A stretch of 64,000 bases of DNA from Nitrospirota bacterium (GTDB lineage Bacteria > Nitrospirota > Thermodesulfovibrionia > Thermodesulfovibrionales > UBA6898), in NCBI GenBank assembly GCA_021783515.1, contig JAJXTV010000015.1, positions 29,551 to 93,550 on the forward strand. Direction: 5' to 3'. Under the pieces are notes generated by a model. The model had not been told where the DNA came from. It saw only the letters and a program-made list of their open reading frames with translations, and searched no databases. Position numbers and translations under genes: made by a program. This document shows positions 7,437-15,596 of this stretch, piece by piece (the first letter of the stretch is position 1; each line of letters opens with the position of its first letter).

Positions 7437-9098
7437 ATACCTCAAATTTACGGGAAACTAAGCGGTTTGAAGGGTAGCCATGTCTACGCGCTCGAGAGGA
7501 TCTATCGCAGGCGCCTTCATGATGAGTTGATCAGCGCAGAACTCGGGAAATACCTCGCCCAGATTTCGGATGAAATAAGCAGGCAGGTGGGGATTATCGT
7601 TTCGCGGAAGGGGGCGGTCACGCACGTGATCGTGGGCGATGCGAGGGGTATCTTCATCCCGCCGCTTGACGATTATCCGATCGGAAAGAGGGCGCTCCGG
7701 GGGCTCAGGTTTATCCATACTCACCTGAGAAACGAGCCGCTGAACCGGGATGACCTCACCGACCTTGCGCTGCTGAGATTCGACGCCATCGCCGCCGTCG
7801 GCGTGACGGGAGGCCTGCCCGCCGACATCTATATCGCCCATCTCTTGCCCCAGGGGGCGGAGAAACAGTATGAAATTCTTCCGGCAGAGGATTTCTATCA
7901 GCATCGTTTCGAATTTTCGGCGTTCATCTCGTCGCTCGAGGAGGAACTCGACCGGGCGAGGGGGTTTGCGGTTTCGGGACGAGAAGACGGCCGGAGAAGG
8001 GATTCCGGGGGGGAGCGTGCGATTTTGGTGGGCGTTTCCCTGAAGCCGAAATATGAGCAGGAAGACTCTCTCGACGAGCTGCGGGAGCTGGCGGAGTCGA
8101 GCGACGTGATAGTCCTCGATGCGATCACCCAGAGGCCGAAGGAGATAAATCCGAAATACCTCATGGGCGAGGGCAAAATGAAGGAGCTCGTTATCACCGC
8201 CATGAACAGGGGCGCATCGCTTCTCATCTTCGACCAGGACCTCAGTCCCTCACAGAGCAAATCGATCAGCGAACTTACCGAGTTGAAGGTAATCGACCGT
8301 TCCCAGCTGATCCTCGACATCTTCGCACGGCGCGCCCACAGCCGGGACGGCAAGGTGCAGGTGGAGCTTGCGCAGCTCAAGTACCGCCTGCCGAGACTGA
8401 CCGGAAAGGGGACAGCCATGTCGCGGCTGATGGGAGGAATAGGAGGCAGGGGGCCCGGCGAGATGAAGCTCGAGATCGACCGCCGGCGGGTGAGAGACCG
8501 CATCGGTCTGCTCGAGAAGGAGCTGAAGGTGCTGAGCAAGGCGCGGCGGCAGAGAAAGGCCCGAAGGGTCGCAGCGAATATCCCGATCGTATCGATCGTA
8601 GGGTATACGAATGCCGGGAAATCCACGCTTCTCAACGCGCTCACGAGAAGCCGGACGTTTGTGGAGAACAAACTTTTCGCCACACTTGACACCGCCAGCA
8701 GACGGCTGAGGTTTCCTCAGGAACGCGAGGTGGTGATTACCGATACGGTCGGTTTCATACGGGACCTGCCGAAGGACCTGATGGCGGCGTTCAAGGCCAC
8801 TCTCGAAGAACTCGAGGACGCGGACCTTCTTCTTCATCTGGTCGACGGGTCGAACCCTCGTTTCGAACAGCATATCTCATCGGTCGAGCGGATCCTTTCC
8901 GACCTCAATCTCTCGGGCAAGAACAGGCTTCTGGTCTTTAACAAGACCGACCGTCTTGCCCCCGAGGAGATCGGAAATCTTACCGTCCGGTTTGACGCGG
9001 TGGCGGTCTCGGCGCTGGATAACCGCAGCTTCGAGCCGCTGCTCTCGGCGATCGAAGACCGCATCTTTCGTGAAAAAAGTGCGGAGGCGAAGGTATAA
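7437..9098 (+). CDS. hflX: GTPase HflX, long form, apparently with an ATA start codon
   Basis: HflX is a ribosome-associated GTPase that splits stalled 70S ribosomes under stress. After a family-specific N-terminal region (residues 1-165), the HflX domain has LDAITQRPKEINPKYLMGEGK, the glycine-rich GGIGGRGPGEMKLE near residue 335, and the GTPase domain with GYTNAGKSTLLNAL (P-loop, near 385), DTVGFIRDLP (G3) and NKTD (G4). Long HflX proteins begin with an IYGxxxGLK...LERxYRRR block; here this block starts upstream of the first TTG (7467). The frame is open back to a stop at 7410 and has no ATG, GTG or TTG, but ATA at 7437 follows AAGGAG by six bases. I take ATA as the start; the fallback is TTG at 7467, which has no ribosome site. 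Confidence 0.92.
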   Translation: MPQIYGKLSGLKGSHVYALERIYRRRLHDELISAELGKYLAQISDEISRQVGIIVSRKGAVTHVIVGDARGIFIPPLDDYPIGKRALRGLRFIHTHLRNEPLNRDDLTDLALLRFDAIAAVGVTGGLPADIYIAHLLPQGAEKQYEILPAEDFYQHRFEFSAFISSLEEELDRARGFAVSGREDGRRRDSGGERAILVGVSLKPKYEQEDSLDELRELAESSDVIVLDAITQRPKEINPKYLMGEGKMKELVITAMNRGASLLIFDQDLSPSQSKSISELTELKVIDRSQLILDIFARRAHSRDGKVQVELAQLKYRLPRLTGKGTAMSRLMGGIGGRGPGEMKLEIDRRRVRDRIGLLEKELKVLSKARRQRKARRVAANIPIVSIVGYTNAGKSTLLNALTRSRTFVENKLFATLDTASRRLRFPQEREVVITDTVGFIRDLPKDLMAAFKATLEELEDADLLLHLVDGSNPRFEQHISSVERILSDLNLSGKNRLLVFNKTDRLAPEEIGNLTVRFDAVAVSALDNRSFEPLLSAIEDRIFREKSAEAKV

Positions 9099-9152
9099 TA
9101 AGACGGCGCGTCTCGTGACGTTCTGAATACGCATGGATAAGGGAGAAGGAAG

Positions 9153-10220
9153 ATGGAATTTGCGCCGAAATGGATAGCCTGGGAAATAACGAGGCGATGT
9201 AACCTACATTGCGTGCACTGCCGCTCTGCGTCGGAGATGGAAGTGGAGGGTCATCCCGATTTCCCTACCTCGGAGGCGTTCAGGGTCATCGACGATATTG
9301 TCAGCTATGCCGCTCCTGTCGTGGTGCTCTCCGGCGGTGAGCCTCTTGTGCGGAAAGACGTGTTCGAGATCGCGAGATACGGTACGGACAAGGGCCTCCG
9401 GATGTGCCTGGCGACGAACGGAACCCTCGTGAACGAAGAGGTCTGCGAGAGGATAAAGACCTCCGGCATCCGCATAGTCTCCCTCAGTCTGGACGGTTCG
9501 AATGAAGATGTCCACGACGATTTCAGAAGCCAGAAGGGCGCCTTTGCCGGCACCGTGAATGCGGCGAGGCTCTTCAAGAAGCACGGCATAGAGTTTATCG
9601 TCAACTCGTCGTTTACGAAGAGAAACCAGGAAGAGATACCGCGGGTATACCGCCTTGCGAAGGAACTCGGCGCCACGGCGTGGTATATGTTCATGATCGT
9701 TCCGACCGGCCGGGGCGAGGAGATCATGAACGAGCTTATCACCAAGGAGGATTATGAGGAGATCCTCGACTGGCACTATCAGATGGAGAAGGAGGAGGAG
9801 ACGATGCTGGTGCGTCCCACCTGCGCTCCTCATTACTACCGGGTGGTGCTCCAGCAGTCGAAGAAAGAGGGCGAGAAGTTCAGAAAGCGGACACTCAAGT
9901 TTTCTACCGGCGGGTCGAAGGGCTGTATCGCCGGTCAGCTGATCTGCCTGATCGACGTCGACGGCAACGTGCTGCCCTGCAGCTACTTCCCGATGCCGGC
10001 CGGAAATATCCGGAAGCAGTCGTTTAAGGAGATATGGGAGGGTTCCGAACTCTTCAGGAACCTGCGGGACTTTAAGAAGTACAAGGGGAAGTGCGGATCG
10101 TGTGAGTTCGTCAACGTCTGCGGCGGATGCCGGGCCAGGGCGCACTCGATCCACGGCGATTATCTCGAAGAAGAACCTTTTTGCAGTTATATACCGAGGA
10201 AGACAGGAAAGGCGGAATAA
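9153..10220 (+). CDS. Radical SAM/SPASM protein, AhbD/NirJ-like, coupled to hemE
   Basis: A 355-residue radical SAM enzyme. The N-terminal motif CNLHCVHC (C16, C20, C23) binds the SAM-cleaving 4Fe-4S cluster, followed by [13 protein letters not shown]; the C-terminal SPASM-type region has cysteines in [19 protein letters not shown] and [19 protein letters not shown] for auxiliary clusters. This layout fits AhbD/NirJ proteins of haem and haem d1 synthesis; AhbD decarboxylates Fe-coproporphyrin III to haem. The hemE start codon immediately follows its stop codon, which supports a tetrapyrrole role. ATG at 9153 has GAAGGAAG close upstream. A peptide-maturase role is possible but no small precursor peptide is seen beside it. 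Confidence 0.75.
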   Translation: MEFAPKWIAWEITRRCNLHCVHCRSASEMEVEGHPDFPTSEAFRVIDDIVSYAAPVVVLSGGEPLVRKDVFEIARYGTDKGLRMCLATNGTLVNEEVCERIKTSGIRIVSLSLDGSNEDVHDDFRSQKGAFAGTVNAARLFKKHGIEFIVNSSFTKRNQEEIPRVYRLAKELGATAWYMFMIVPTGRGEEIMNELITKEDYEEILDWHYQMEKEEETMLVRPTCAPHYYRVVLQQSKKEGEKFRKRTLKFSTGGSKGCIAGQLICLIDVDGNVLPCSYFPMPAGNIRKQSFKEIWEGSELFRNLRDFKKYKGKCGSCEFVNVCGGCRARAHSIHGDYLEEEPFCSYIPRKTGKAE

Positions 10221-11249
10221 ATGAACGATACGTTTCTGAAGGCATGCAGGGGGGAGAAGGTCGATTATACTCCGGTCTGGCTCATGAGGCAGGCGGGGAG
10301 GTATATGAAGGAGTATCAGGAGGTGAGGGCAAAGGTCGACTTTCTGACACTCTGCAAGACACCGGAACTTGCCGCACAGGTGACGCTCCAGCCGGTCGAT
10401 ATTCTCGGCGTGGACGCCGCGATCCTTTTTTCCGATATTCTCATCCCGGTCGAGGCGATGGGCATGCACCTGGAGTTTTCGGACAAGAAGGGGCCCATCC
10501 TCGGAGAACCGGTGAGGAGCAAGTCAGGCGTCGACAAACTGCTTATACCGGATACGGAGGATAGCATGCCCTTCGTGCTCGAAACGATCAGGATTCTGAG
10601 AAGGGAGCTCGAAGAGAAAGTGCCGCTTATCGGTTTTTCGGGCGCGCCCTACACCCTTGCAACCTACATTATCGAGGGCGGCAGCTCGAAGAATTTCGTG
10701 AACACCAAGAGGATGATGTATCAGAACCCCGGACTCTTTCAGGGACTTCTGGAGAAGATCACGGCGACCGTCATCGATTATCTTTCGGCGCAGATCAGGG
10801 CGGGGGCACAGGCCGTGCAGATATTCGATTCATGGGGCGGAAATCTTTCTCCCTACGACTACGAGAAAGCCATTCTTCCTCACGTCAAGAGGGCAATCAA
10901 GGCGTTAAAGAAATTCGGAGTGCCGGTCATCTTTTTCGTCAACGACTGCGCGGGTCTCCTCCCTCTTGTCAAGAAGGCAGATGCCGACGTCGTCGGCATT
11001 GACTGGAGGGTAGATATGTACAAAGCGGTCAAGACCCTGGGGAAAAAGGTCTCGGTGCAGGGCAACCTCGACCCGTGCGTTCTCTTTGGCACTCCGGAAC
11101 ATATAGGGGAAAGGGTGCAGGATATCCTGAATAAGGCAGAAACTGCCCGGGGGCACATCTTTAATCTCGGCCACGGGATTCTGCCCGAGACGCCGGTCGA
11201 AAACGCGATTGCGATGGTCGAGGCGGTCCACCGGCTGAGCCGGATGTAA
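10221..11249 (+). CDS. hemE: Uroporphyrinogen decarboxylase
   Basis: HemE removes four carboxyl groups from uroporphyrinogen III to give coproporphyrinogen III in the haem pathway. The 342-residue product has the family signatures PVWLMRQAGRYMKEYQ near residue 16 with the substrate-binding arginines, AILFSDILIPVEAMG near 70, GFSGAPYTLATYIIEGG near 140, and NLGHGILPETPVENA near the end. Length is normal. The ATG abuts the stop codon of the radical SAM gene, whose 3' end supplies the AGGAAAGG ribosome site, so the pair is translationally coupled. A hairpin with CCCCGG/CCGGGG arms (11250-11279) lies between its stop and that of the convergent next gene. Confidence 0.97.
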   Translation: MNDTFLKACRGEKVDYTPVWLMRQAGRYMKEYQEVRAKVDFLTLCKTPELAAQVTLQPVDILGVDAAILFSDILIPVEAMGMHLEFSDKKGPILGEPVRSKSGVDKLLIPDTEDSMPFVLETIRILRRELEEKVPLIGFSGAPYTLATYIIEGGSSKNFVNTKRMMYQNPGLFQGLLEKITATVIDYLSAQIRAGAQAVQIFDSWGGNLSPYDYEKAILPHVKRAIKALKKFGVPVIFFVNDCAGLLPLVKKADADVVGIDWRVDMYKAVKTLGKKVSVQGNLDPCVLFGTPEHIGERVQDILNKAETARGHIFNLGHGILPETPVENAIAMVEAVHRLSRM

Positions 11250-11261
11250 CCCCGGAAATAA

Positions 11262-11948
11262 TCAGGGCTTTTCCCGGGGACTCTTCTTGTGGTTCGGCGA
11301 GGGTCTCATCCCTCCGAAGACCCGGTAGTGCTCGTTGATCAGAAAGCGGACCTCCTCCTGAGTGTCTACGACTGAAAAGAGGGCGAAGTCCTCGGGCGAG
11401 ATGGTGCCGTGGGGTACGAGCGTCTTCTTCATCCAGTCCGTAAGGCCCCTCCAGTAGTCGCTCCCGTAAAGGATGATCGGAAAGGACTGTATTCTTTTGG
11501 TCTGCGAAAGCGTCAGCGCCTCGAAGAGCTCGTCCATCGTCCCGAAGCCGCCGGGGAAGATGATAAAGGCGATGGCGTATTTGATGAACATCAGCTTCCG
11601 GATGAAGAAATAGCGGAAGGAGAGGCTGACGTCCTGATATTTGTTGGCCCGCTGCTCCGCCGGTATCTCGATATTGAGACCGACGGAATGCGCCTTTCCT
11701 TTCTTTGCTCCCTTATTGGCACCCTCCATGATGCCCGGTCCTCCCCCTGTGATGATCGCAAAGCCATCGTCGGCAAGCATCGTCGCGAGTTGTACCGCAT
11801 CGTCATAGTATTTATTGCCTGGGGAAAGCCTGGCGCTGCCGAAAATCGTTACAGCCGGGCCGAGATCGTGAAGCGTTTCGAACCCTTCTACTAACTCCGA
11901 CTGTATCCTGAATACCCGCCATGTCTCGGATGTCTTAAGGTCTTCCAT
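11262..11948 (-). CDS. LOG-family (TIGR00730) nucleotide 5'-monophosphate phosphoribohydrolase
   Basis: The 228-residue protein has a Rossmann fold of the LOG/lysine-decarboxylase-like family. The motifs are ITGGGPGIMEGANKGAKK near residue 65 and FPGGFGTMDELFEALTLSQTKR near 130, the PGGxGTxxE signature of cytokinin-activating LOG enzymes and their bacterial relatives, which hydrolyse AMP-type nucleotides. It is often mis-annotated as lysine decarboxylase. ATG at 11948 follows GAGGAGGTGAA. It is a single gene convergent with hemE and divergent from perR. The physiological substrate in bacteria is unclear. Confidence 0.85.
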   Translation of the reverse strand: MEDLKTSETWRVFRIQSELVEGFETLHDLGPAVTIFGSARLSPGNKYYDDAVQLATMLADDGFAIITGGGPGIMEGANKGAKKGKAHSVGLNIEIPAEQRANKYQDVSLSFRYFFIRKLMFIKYAIAFIIFPGGFGTMDELFEALTLSQTKRIQSFPIILYGSDYWRGLTDWMKKTLVPHGTISPEDFALFSVVDTQEEVRFLINEHYRVFGGMRPSPNHKKSPREKP

Positions 11949-12062
11949 TTCACCTCCTCACGACGACTGTGAACTATAGCATAGGGGAAAATGGCGGGAG
12001 GATTCAAGATGCGGGGCAGCAGAGAATCTGTAGCCTGTGAGGCCTTATGGTAAAGGTATTTC

Positions 12063-12092
12063 TTTACAATAACAGTTATTATCTGATATAAC
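12063..12092 (+). promoter_or_regulatory. perR promoter with embedded operator
   Basis: TTTACA (12063-12068), an 18-base spacer and TATAAC (12087-12092) form a sigma70-like promoter 19 bases before the perR ATG. Between the two boxes is a perfect 6-1-6 inverted repeat AATAAC-A-GTTATT (12068-12080), close in form to Fur/PerR boxes. A second short dyad GATAT-AAC-ATATC (12085-12097) covers the -10. The position predicts autorepression by PerR. Confidence 0.65.
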
Positions 12093-12110
12093 ATATCATA
12101 AGGAGTAAAG

Positions 12111-12527
12111 ATGAAAGAGAACAAATATAAGGATTTTGGCTTTAAGCTGACACCGCAACGACTTGCAATACTTGGTTTTCTTGAAGGGAATACATCTCAT
12201 CCTTCTGCGGAGGAGATCGACAGCGCCCTCTCCGAGAAGTTCCCTACTATGTCCCTTGCTACCGTTTATAATACCCTTGAGACATTGCGACAGAGGGGTT
12301 TGGTTCGGGAATTGTCAATAGACCCGGACAAGAAGCGGTTCGACCCTAATGTAAGCCCCCACAACCATTTGATCTGTATGGAGTGCAGGCGGGTTGTGGA
12401 CGTACAGGAAAACTTCCCACTCTCTCTTGGCCTGCAGGACAAGGCCGGATTTGACATAATCGGGCACCATGTCGAATTTTACGGTATCTGTCCGGAATGC
12501 CGGAGAGCAGCGGCGCATACGACATAG
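12111..12527 (+). CDS. perR: Fur-family transcriptional regulator, PerR type
   Basis: A 138-residue Fur-family repressor. It has an N-terminal winged helix (KLTPQRLAILGFLE near residue 13, then SLATVYNTLETLRQRGLV near 50, the DNA-reading helix) and a C-terminal dimerisation and metal domain with HNHLICMECRR and CPECRR, two CxxC pairs for structural zinc. PerR proteins sense peroxide by iron-catalysed histidine oxidation; Fur proper senses iron, and sequence alone does not fully separate them. The neighbours rubredoxin and rubrerythrin favour PerR. ATG at 12111 follows AAGGAGTAAAG; an AT-rich dyad overlaps its promoter. Confidence 0.88.
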   Translation: MKENKYKDFGFKLTPQRLAILGFLEGNTSHPSAEEIDSALSEKFPTMSLATVYNTLETLRQRGLVRELSIDPDKKRFDPNVSPHNHLICMECRRVVDVQENFPLSLGLQDKAGFDIIGHHVEFYGICPECRRAAAHTT

Positions 12528-12535
12528 GCAGACCA

Positions 12536-12558
12536 TAAGCGGGAACGATAACCGCTTA
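12536..12558. repeat. Hairpin between perR and rubredoxin
   Basis: TAAGCGG (12536-12542) pairs perfectly with CCGCTTA (12552-12558) around a nine-base loop, in the 51-base gap between the perR stop and the rubredoxin start. There is no T-run, so it is not a classical terminator. It could affect mRNA processing or be a second operator; it does not resemble the perR dyad. Confidence 0.4.
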
Positions 12559-12578
12559 CCGATAGGGAGGAGATAGTT

Positions 12579-12743
12579 ATGTGGCAGTGTCAGAGATCGA
12601 ATTGCGGATATATTTATGACCCTAAGAAAGGGGACAGGAAGGGGAAAATCCCTCCCGGTACCCGCTTTGAGGATCTTCCGGACGACTGGAAGTGTCCCCT
12701 CTGTGGCGCCGGGAAGCAGATGTTCAAGGAGATAGCGGGGTAG
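12579..12743 (+). CDS. Rubredoxin with a CX4C first iron-binding motif
   Basis: A 54-residue rubredoxin, a one-iron electron carrier that feeds rubrerythrin and related peroxide or oxygen reductases. It begins [18 protein letters not shown] and ends with [16 protein letters not shown]. The second pair is the normal CxxC, but the first pair is C-QRSN-C, four residues apart instead of two. This CX4C form is known from the second rubredoxin of some Desulfovibrio. ATG at 12579 follows GGGAGGAG. It lies between perR and rubrerythrin on the same strand, which fits an electron donor in peroxide reduction. Confidence 0.93.
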   Translation: MWQCQRSNCGYIYDPKKGDRKGKIPPGTRFEDLPDDWKCPLCGAGKQMFKEIAG

Positions 12744-12848
12744 CATCGGGGAAGGCCGAGGCTTTTCCGGGGTCATTGAGATGAGCCTGACTCCCGGGGC
12801 AGCGGCGAGGTCAGCGGGAGAAAATAATAACCAGGAGGAACATGCAGC

Positions 12849-13343
12849 ATGTCTTTGACCGAAAAGAATCTTGAAGCGGCATTTGCCGGAGAATCGCAGG
12901 CTAACAGGAAATATCTTGCCTTTGCAAAGAAGGCCGAAGAGGAGGGGTACCTGCAGGTGGCAAGGCTTTTCAGGGCAGCTGCCGCGGCAGAAACGATTCA
13001 TGCTCATAACCACCTGAAGGAAATGGGCGGGGTCCGGAGCACCAGGGAGAATCTTGAGACCGCCATTAAGGGGGAATCATTCGAATTTCAGCAGATGTAT
13101 CCGAAGATGATAGAAGACGCCAACATGGAAAAAAATAATAAGGCACTGAGGAGTTTCAGCCTTGCCAATGAGGTCGAGAAGGTCCATGCGAAACTCTACC
13201 AGGCAGCGCTGGACAGTCTCGGGAAGAATGTTGACTCCGATTATTATGTCTGTCAGGTGTGCGGATATACCGCGGAAGGTGACGCCCCGGATGAATGCCC
13301 GGTATGCAAGGCGAAGAGGCAGGCTTTCAGGAAAGTTGCGTGA
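12849..13343 (+). CDS. Rubrerythrin
   Basis: A 164-residue rubrerythrin, a cytoplasmic peroxidase that reduces hydrogen peroxide to water at a di-iron site. The ferritin-like four-helix part has FAGESQANRKYLAFA near residue 12, ETIHAHNHL near 49, KGESFEFQQMYP near 78 and NEVEKVHAKLYQ near 109, giving the Glu/His ligands. The C-terminal rubredoxin-like domain has YVCQVCGYTAEG and DECPVCKAKRQAF. ATG at 12849 follows CAGGAGGA by about ten bases. It is third in a perR-rubredoxin-rubrerythrin set. The genus of peroxide-responsive control is inferred from PerR. Confidence 0.96.
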   Translation: MSLTEKNLEAAFAGESQANRKYLAFAKKAEEEGYLQVARLFRAAAAAETIHAHNHLKEMGGVRSTRENLETAIKGESFEFQQMYPKMIEDANMEKNNKALRSFSLANEVEKVHAKLYQAALDSLGKNVDSDYYVCQVCGYTAEGDAPDECPVCKAKRQAFRKVA

Positions 13344-13449
13344 AGAATCGGTTGTCGCGCTACTGGAATAACCGGAGGAGGCGGTGACTGCAGCCTGGTG
13401 CTTTATGACGTGCTTTCAAGGAGAAAGATCGCAAAACATAACAAGGTAC

Positions 13450-13478
13450 TTGAATATACCCCCTGATTCATTTATCAT
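13450..13478 (+). promoter_or_regulatory. Possible promoter of the NifU-like gene
   Basis: TTGAAT (13450-13455), a 17-base spacer and TATCAT (13473-13478) lie 20 bases before the ATG at 13499. Four or five consensus bases match in each box. Confidence 0.4.
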
Positions 13479-13498
13479 GTAGGGAGTGAGGTGGATTG

Positions 13499-13720
13499 AT
13501 GCAGAGGGAGCGCGTAGAAGAAGTCCTTCAGAAGGTGAGGGAAGGTCTCCGGAAAGAGGGCGGGGACATCGAACTCGTCGATGTCAGGGACACAGTAGTA
13601 TATGTAAGACTGAAAGGTGCCTGCGGCACCTGTCCGATGTCGACGCTGACCATGAAGAACTGGGTCGAATCAAGTATCAGGAAGGAAATTCCCGAGATAA
13701 CGGCGGTTCAAGCGGTATGA
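13499..13720 (+). CDS. NifU C-terminal-domain iron-sulfur scaffold protein
   Basis: A 73-residue stand-alone NifU C-terminal (Nfu-type) domain. These small proteins hold a labile 4Fe-4S cluster between two subunits and pass it to apo-proteins. The diagnostic segment is LKGACGTCPMSTLTMKNWVE near residue 40 with the CxxC pair; IRKEIPEI follows. ATG at 13499 has GAGG seven bases upstream; a TTG one codon before is in frame. It lies downstream of the rubrerythrin set and just ahead of the amidase gene, which starts 48 bases after its stop. Confidence 0.9.
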   Translation: MQRERVEEVLQKVREGLRKEGGDIELVDVRDTVVYVRLKGACGTCPMSTLTMKNWVESSIRKEIPEITAVQAV

Positions 13721-13768
13721 AGGCCTACTTTGCTTCAGGGAGAAGATTTACCTAAGTTGGGCGGGGGA

Positions 13769-14944
13769 ATGGCAGACAGACGCTCCTCTGTGTTCATCGT
13801 CCTTCTTATCCTCGTGTCTCTTCTTGTCGTTGTCAGCGTTCCGGGGGTCTGCCCTGCCTCCGGAAGAACCAATGTGACTGACATCAATTACTGGTCCTAT
13901 CCGGAATACACCAGAATCGTGGTAACGCTTTCAGAAAAGGCCGATTTTTCCCAGAAACGCCTGTCACGCCCCGACCGGCTGTATTTCGATATAAAGGGCA
14001 GTGCAATAAAGAGTGAACTCAAGACGAGCCTGCCGATCGGAAACGGCATGCTCAAATCGGTGCGCGCCGCGCAGTTCGATGAGGATACGGTGCGCGTCGT
14101 CCTTGATCTTGAGAAGGTCACAGAATATAAGGTGTTCCGGCTGGAAGATCCGGAGAGGATCGTGATCGACGTTTTCGGGGCGCCCTTGCAGCCGACTCTT
14201 TCTATGAAGAAGAGGATAGTGATCGACCCCGGTCACGGCGGCCATGACCCCGGTGCAGTCGGGCCGAAGAAACTCTACGAAAAAGACGTGGTGCTCGATA
14301 TCGCGCTTAAGCTAAAGAAACTGCTCTCGGGCAATCCGAACTTCGAGGTCTATCTGACCCGCGACAGCGACGTCTTTATCCCGCTTGAACAGCGCACCGC
14401 GATCGCCAACAGCAAGCATGCCGATCTCTTCGTCTCGATCCATGCAAATGCGAGCCCGCACAGGGACGCCAAGGGGATCGAGACGTATTTTCTGAACTGG
14501 ACAAATGACGAAGAGGCGATGAAGGTGGCGGCGCGCGAAAACCAGATCTCCCTGAAGAGAATGCAGAAGATGCAGAGGGAGCGCGATGTGCTCAACGTGA
14601 TGCTCGACGACCTGAAGCGGGACAACAAACGGGACGAGTCCATGGCACTTGCGCATTCCATACAGGATACCCTGGCGGGAGCACTCCAGAAAGATTATTC
14701 CCACACCGTCGACCTCGGCGTAAAATGGGCACCCTTTTATGTGCTGTTCGGCGCCCAGATGCCGTCTGTCCTCGTCGAAGTTTCGTTCATCAGCAATCCC
14801 GTTGAGGAAAAGCTGCTCTCACGGGACGGGTACAGGGGGGTGCTGGCCAAATCCATCGCCTCGGGCATCACAAAATATATGGCGGCGATCCCCGACTCCC
14901 GGACCGTTGCTGCGTACGGGAAACGCGGTGGCTCCGAAAATTAG
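13769..14944 (+). CDS. N-acetylmuramoyl-L-alanine amidase with AMIN domain (AmiC-like)
   Basis: A secreted cell-wall hydrolase that cuts the amide between N-acetylmuramic acid and the stem peptide. From ATG at 13769 the 391-residue product has an N-terminal signal segment (hydrophobic run FIVLLILVSLLVVVS), an AMIN localisation domain (residues about 35-135) and an Amidase_3 catalytic domain (about 147-380). Zinc ligands are visible: H156 in DPGHGGHDPG, E171 in YEKDVV and H225 in SIHANAS; the catalytic region VEVSFISN follows. An upstream TTG (13730) would lengthen the product but is poorly placed. The next gene starts inside its 3' end. Confidence 0.93.
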   Translation: MADRRSSVFIVLLILVSLLVVVSVPGVCPASGRTNVTDINYWSYPEYTRIVVTLSEKADFSQKRLSRPDRLYFDIKGSAIKSELKTSLPIGNGMLKSVRAAQFDEDTVRVVLDLEKVTEYKVFRLEDPERIVIDVFGAPLQPTLSMKKRIVIDPGHGGHDPGAVGPKKLYEKDVVLDIALKLKKLLSGNPNFEVYLTRDSDVFIPLEQRTAIANSKHADLFVSIHANASPHRDAKGIETYFLNWTNDEEAMKVAARENQISLKRMQKMQRERDVLNVMLDDLKRDNKRDESMALAHSIQDTLAGALQKDYSHTVDLGVKWAPFYVLFGAQMPSVLVEVSFISNPVEEKLLSRDGYRGVLAKSIASGITKYMAAIPDSRTVAAYGKRGGSEN

Positions 14945-15569
14945 AGCAGAACTCAAGATCGTCCTCTACTGTCTTTTCCTCCTCACGCTTTTCCTTGTGA
15001 AGGACATTGGCGGTTATCTTGTCATGGCCGGGATAGTCTGCCTTTCCTTTGTCAGGCTCCCTTTCAGGACCGTTAAGGCCGGATGGCTGCCGATAAGTCT
15101 CTTTTTGTTGTTCACATTTGCCGGCAATCTCCTCGGCCGCTACGGCAGGGTGCTTCTGTCTGCCGGCTTCTTTACGGTGACGGACGAAGGTCTGCAGATC
15201 GCGGCGATCAGGACGATCAGGCTCTTCCTGATGATAGGAGGCGCCAAGGTGCTGATGGCCTCGGCGAATCCCGACGAGATGGTTGCCGCCCTGGGCAGGC
15301 TCTTCGGGCCTCTTGAGAGGGTCGGTCTTCCGGTAAAAGATTTCTTCCACACGATGGGGCTGACGATAAAGTGCTTCCCCGTTTTAAAGGACAGGGCGTC
15401 CGAGGCATACCGCAATAGTGTGGAGAAGACGGAAGTGCGCGGATTTTGGGGGAGGGCGAGGATAATCTCGGCCTTCGTGTTGCCGTTGTTCGTGGAAAGC
15501 ATTCAGTCACCCGAGGCCTTTTTCGAGGCCGGCGATCTTTCTCTCTCACCCGCGCAGAAGGATGAATAG
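14928..15569 (+). CDS. EcfT/CbiQ-like integral membrane protein
   Basis: A 213-residue protein with four or five hydrophobic segments (for example VLYCLFLLTLFLV, LVMAGIVCLSFV, LPISLFLLFTFAGNLL and ISAFVLPLFVES). The order of membrane part and following amphipathic stretch resembles EcfT/CbiQ, the transmembrane coupling subunit of energy-coupling-factor transporters. The region KDRASEAYRNSVEKTEVRGF matches the place of the A-R-G coupling motif but is divergent. No EcfA ATPase or substrate-binding S subunit is nearby. The start is GTG at 14928, overlapping the amidase end by 17 bases. It may work with its cell-wall neighbours instead of vitamin uptake; that is a guess. Confidence 0.65.
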   Translation: MAPKIRAELKIVLYCLFLLTLFLVKDIGGYLVMAGIVCLSFVRLPFRTVKAGWLPISLFLLFTFAGNLLGRYGRVLLSAGFFTVTDEGLQIAAIRTIRLFLMIGGAKVLMASANPDEMVAALGRLFGPLERVGLPVKDFFHTMGLTIKCFPVLKDRASEAYRNSVEKTEVRGFWGRARIISAFVLPLFVESIQSPEAFFEAGDLSLSPAQKDE

Positions 15570-15596
15570 CCCGCCCTTCGTTTTCGATAGAGAGCC

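Noticed and set aside
9204..10469. 421-codon minus-strand frame opposite the radical SAM and hemE genes.
   Set aside because: Spans two well-supported genes antisense and looks like a mirrored codon pattern.
14739..14927. Longer version of the EcfT-like protein starting inside the amidase gene.
   Set aside because: The extra residues are an out-of-frame reading of the amidase; GTG at 14928 is the first sensible start.
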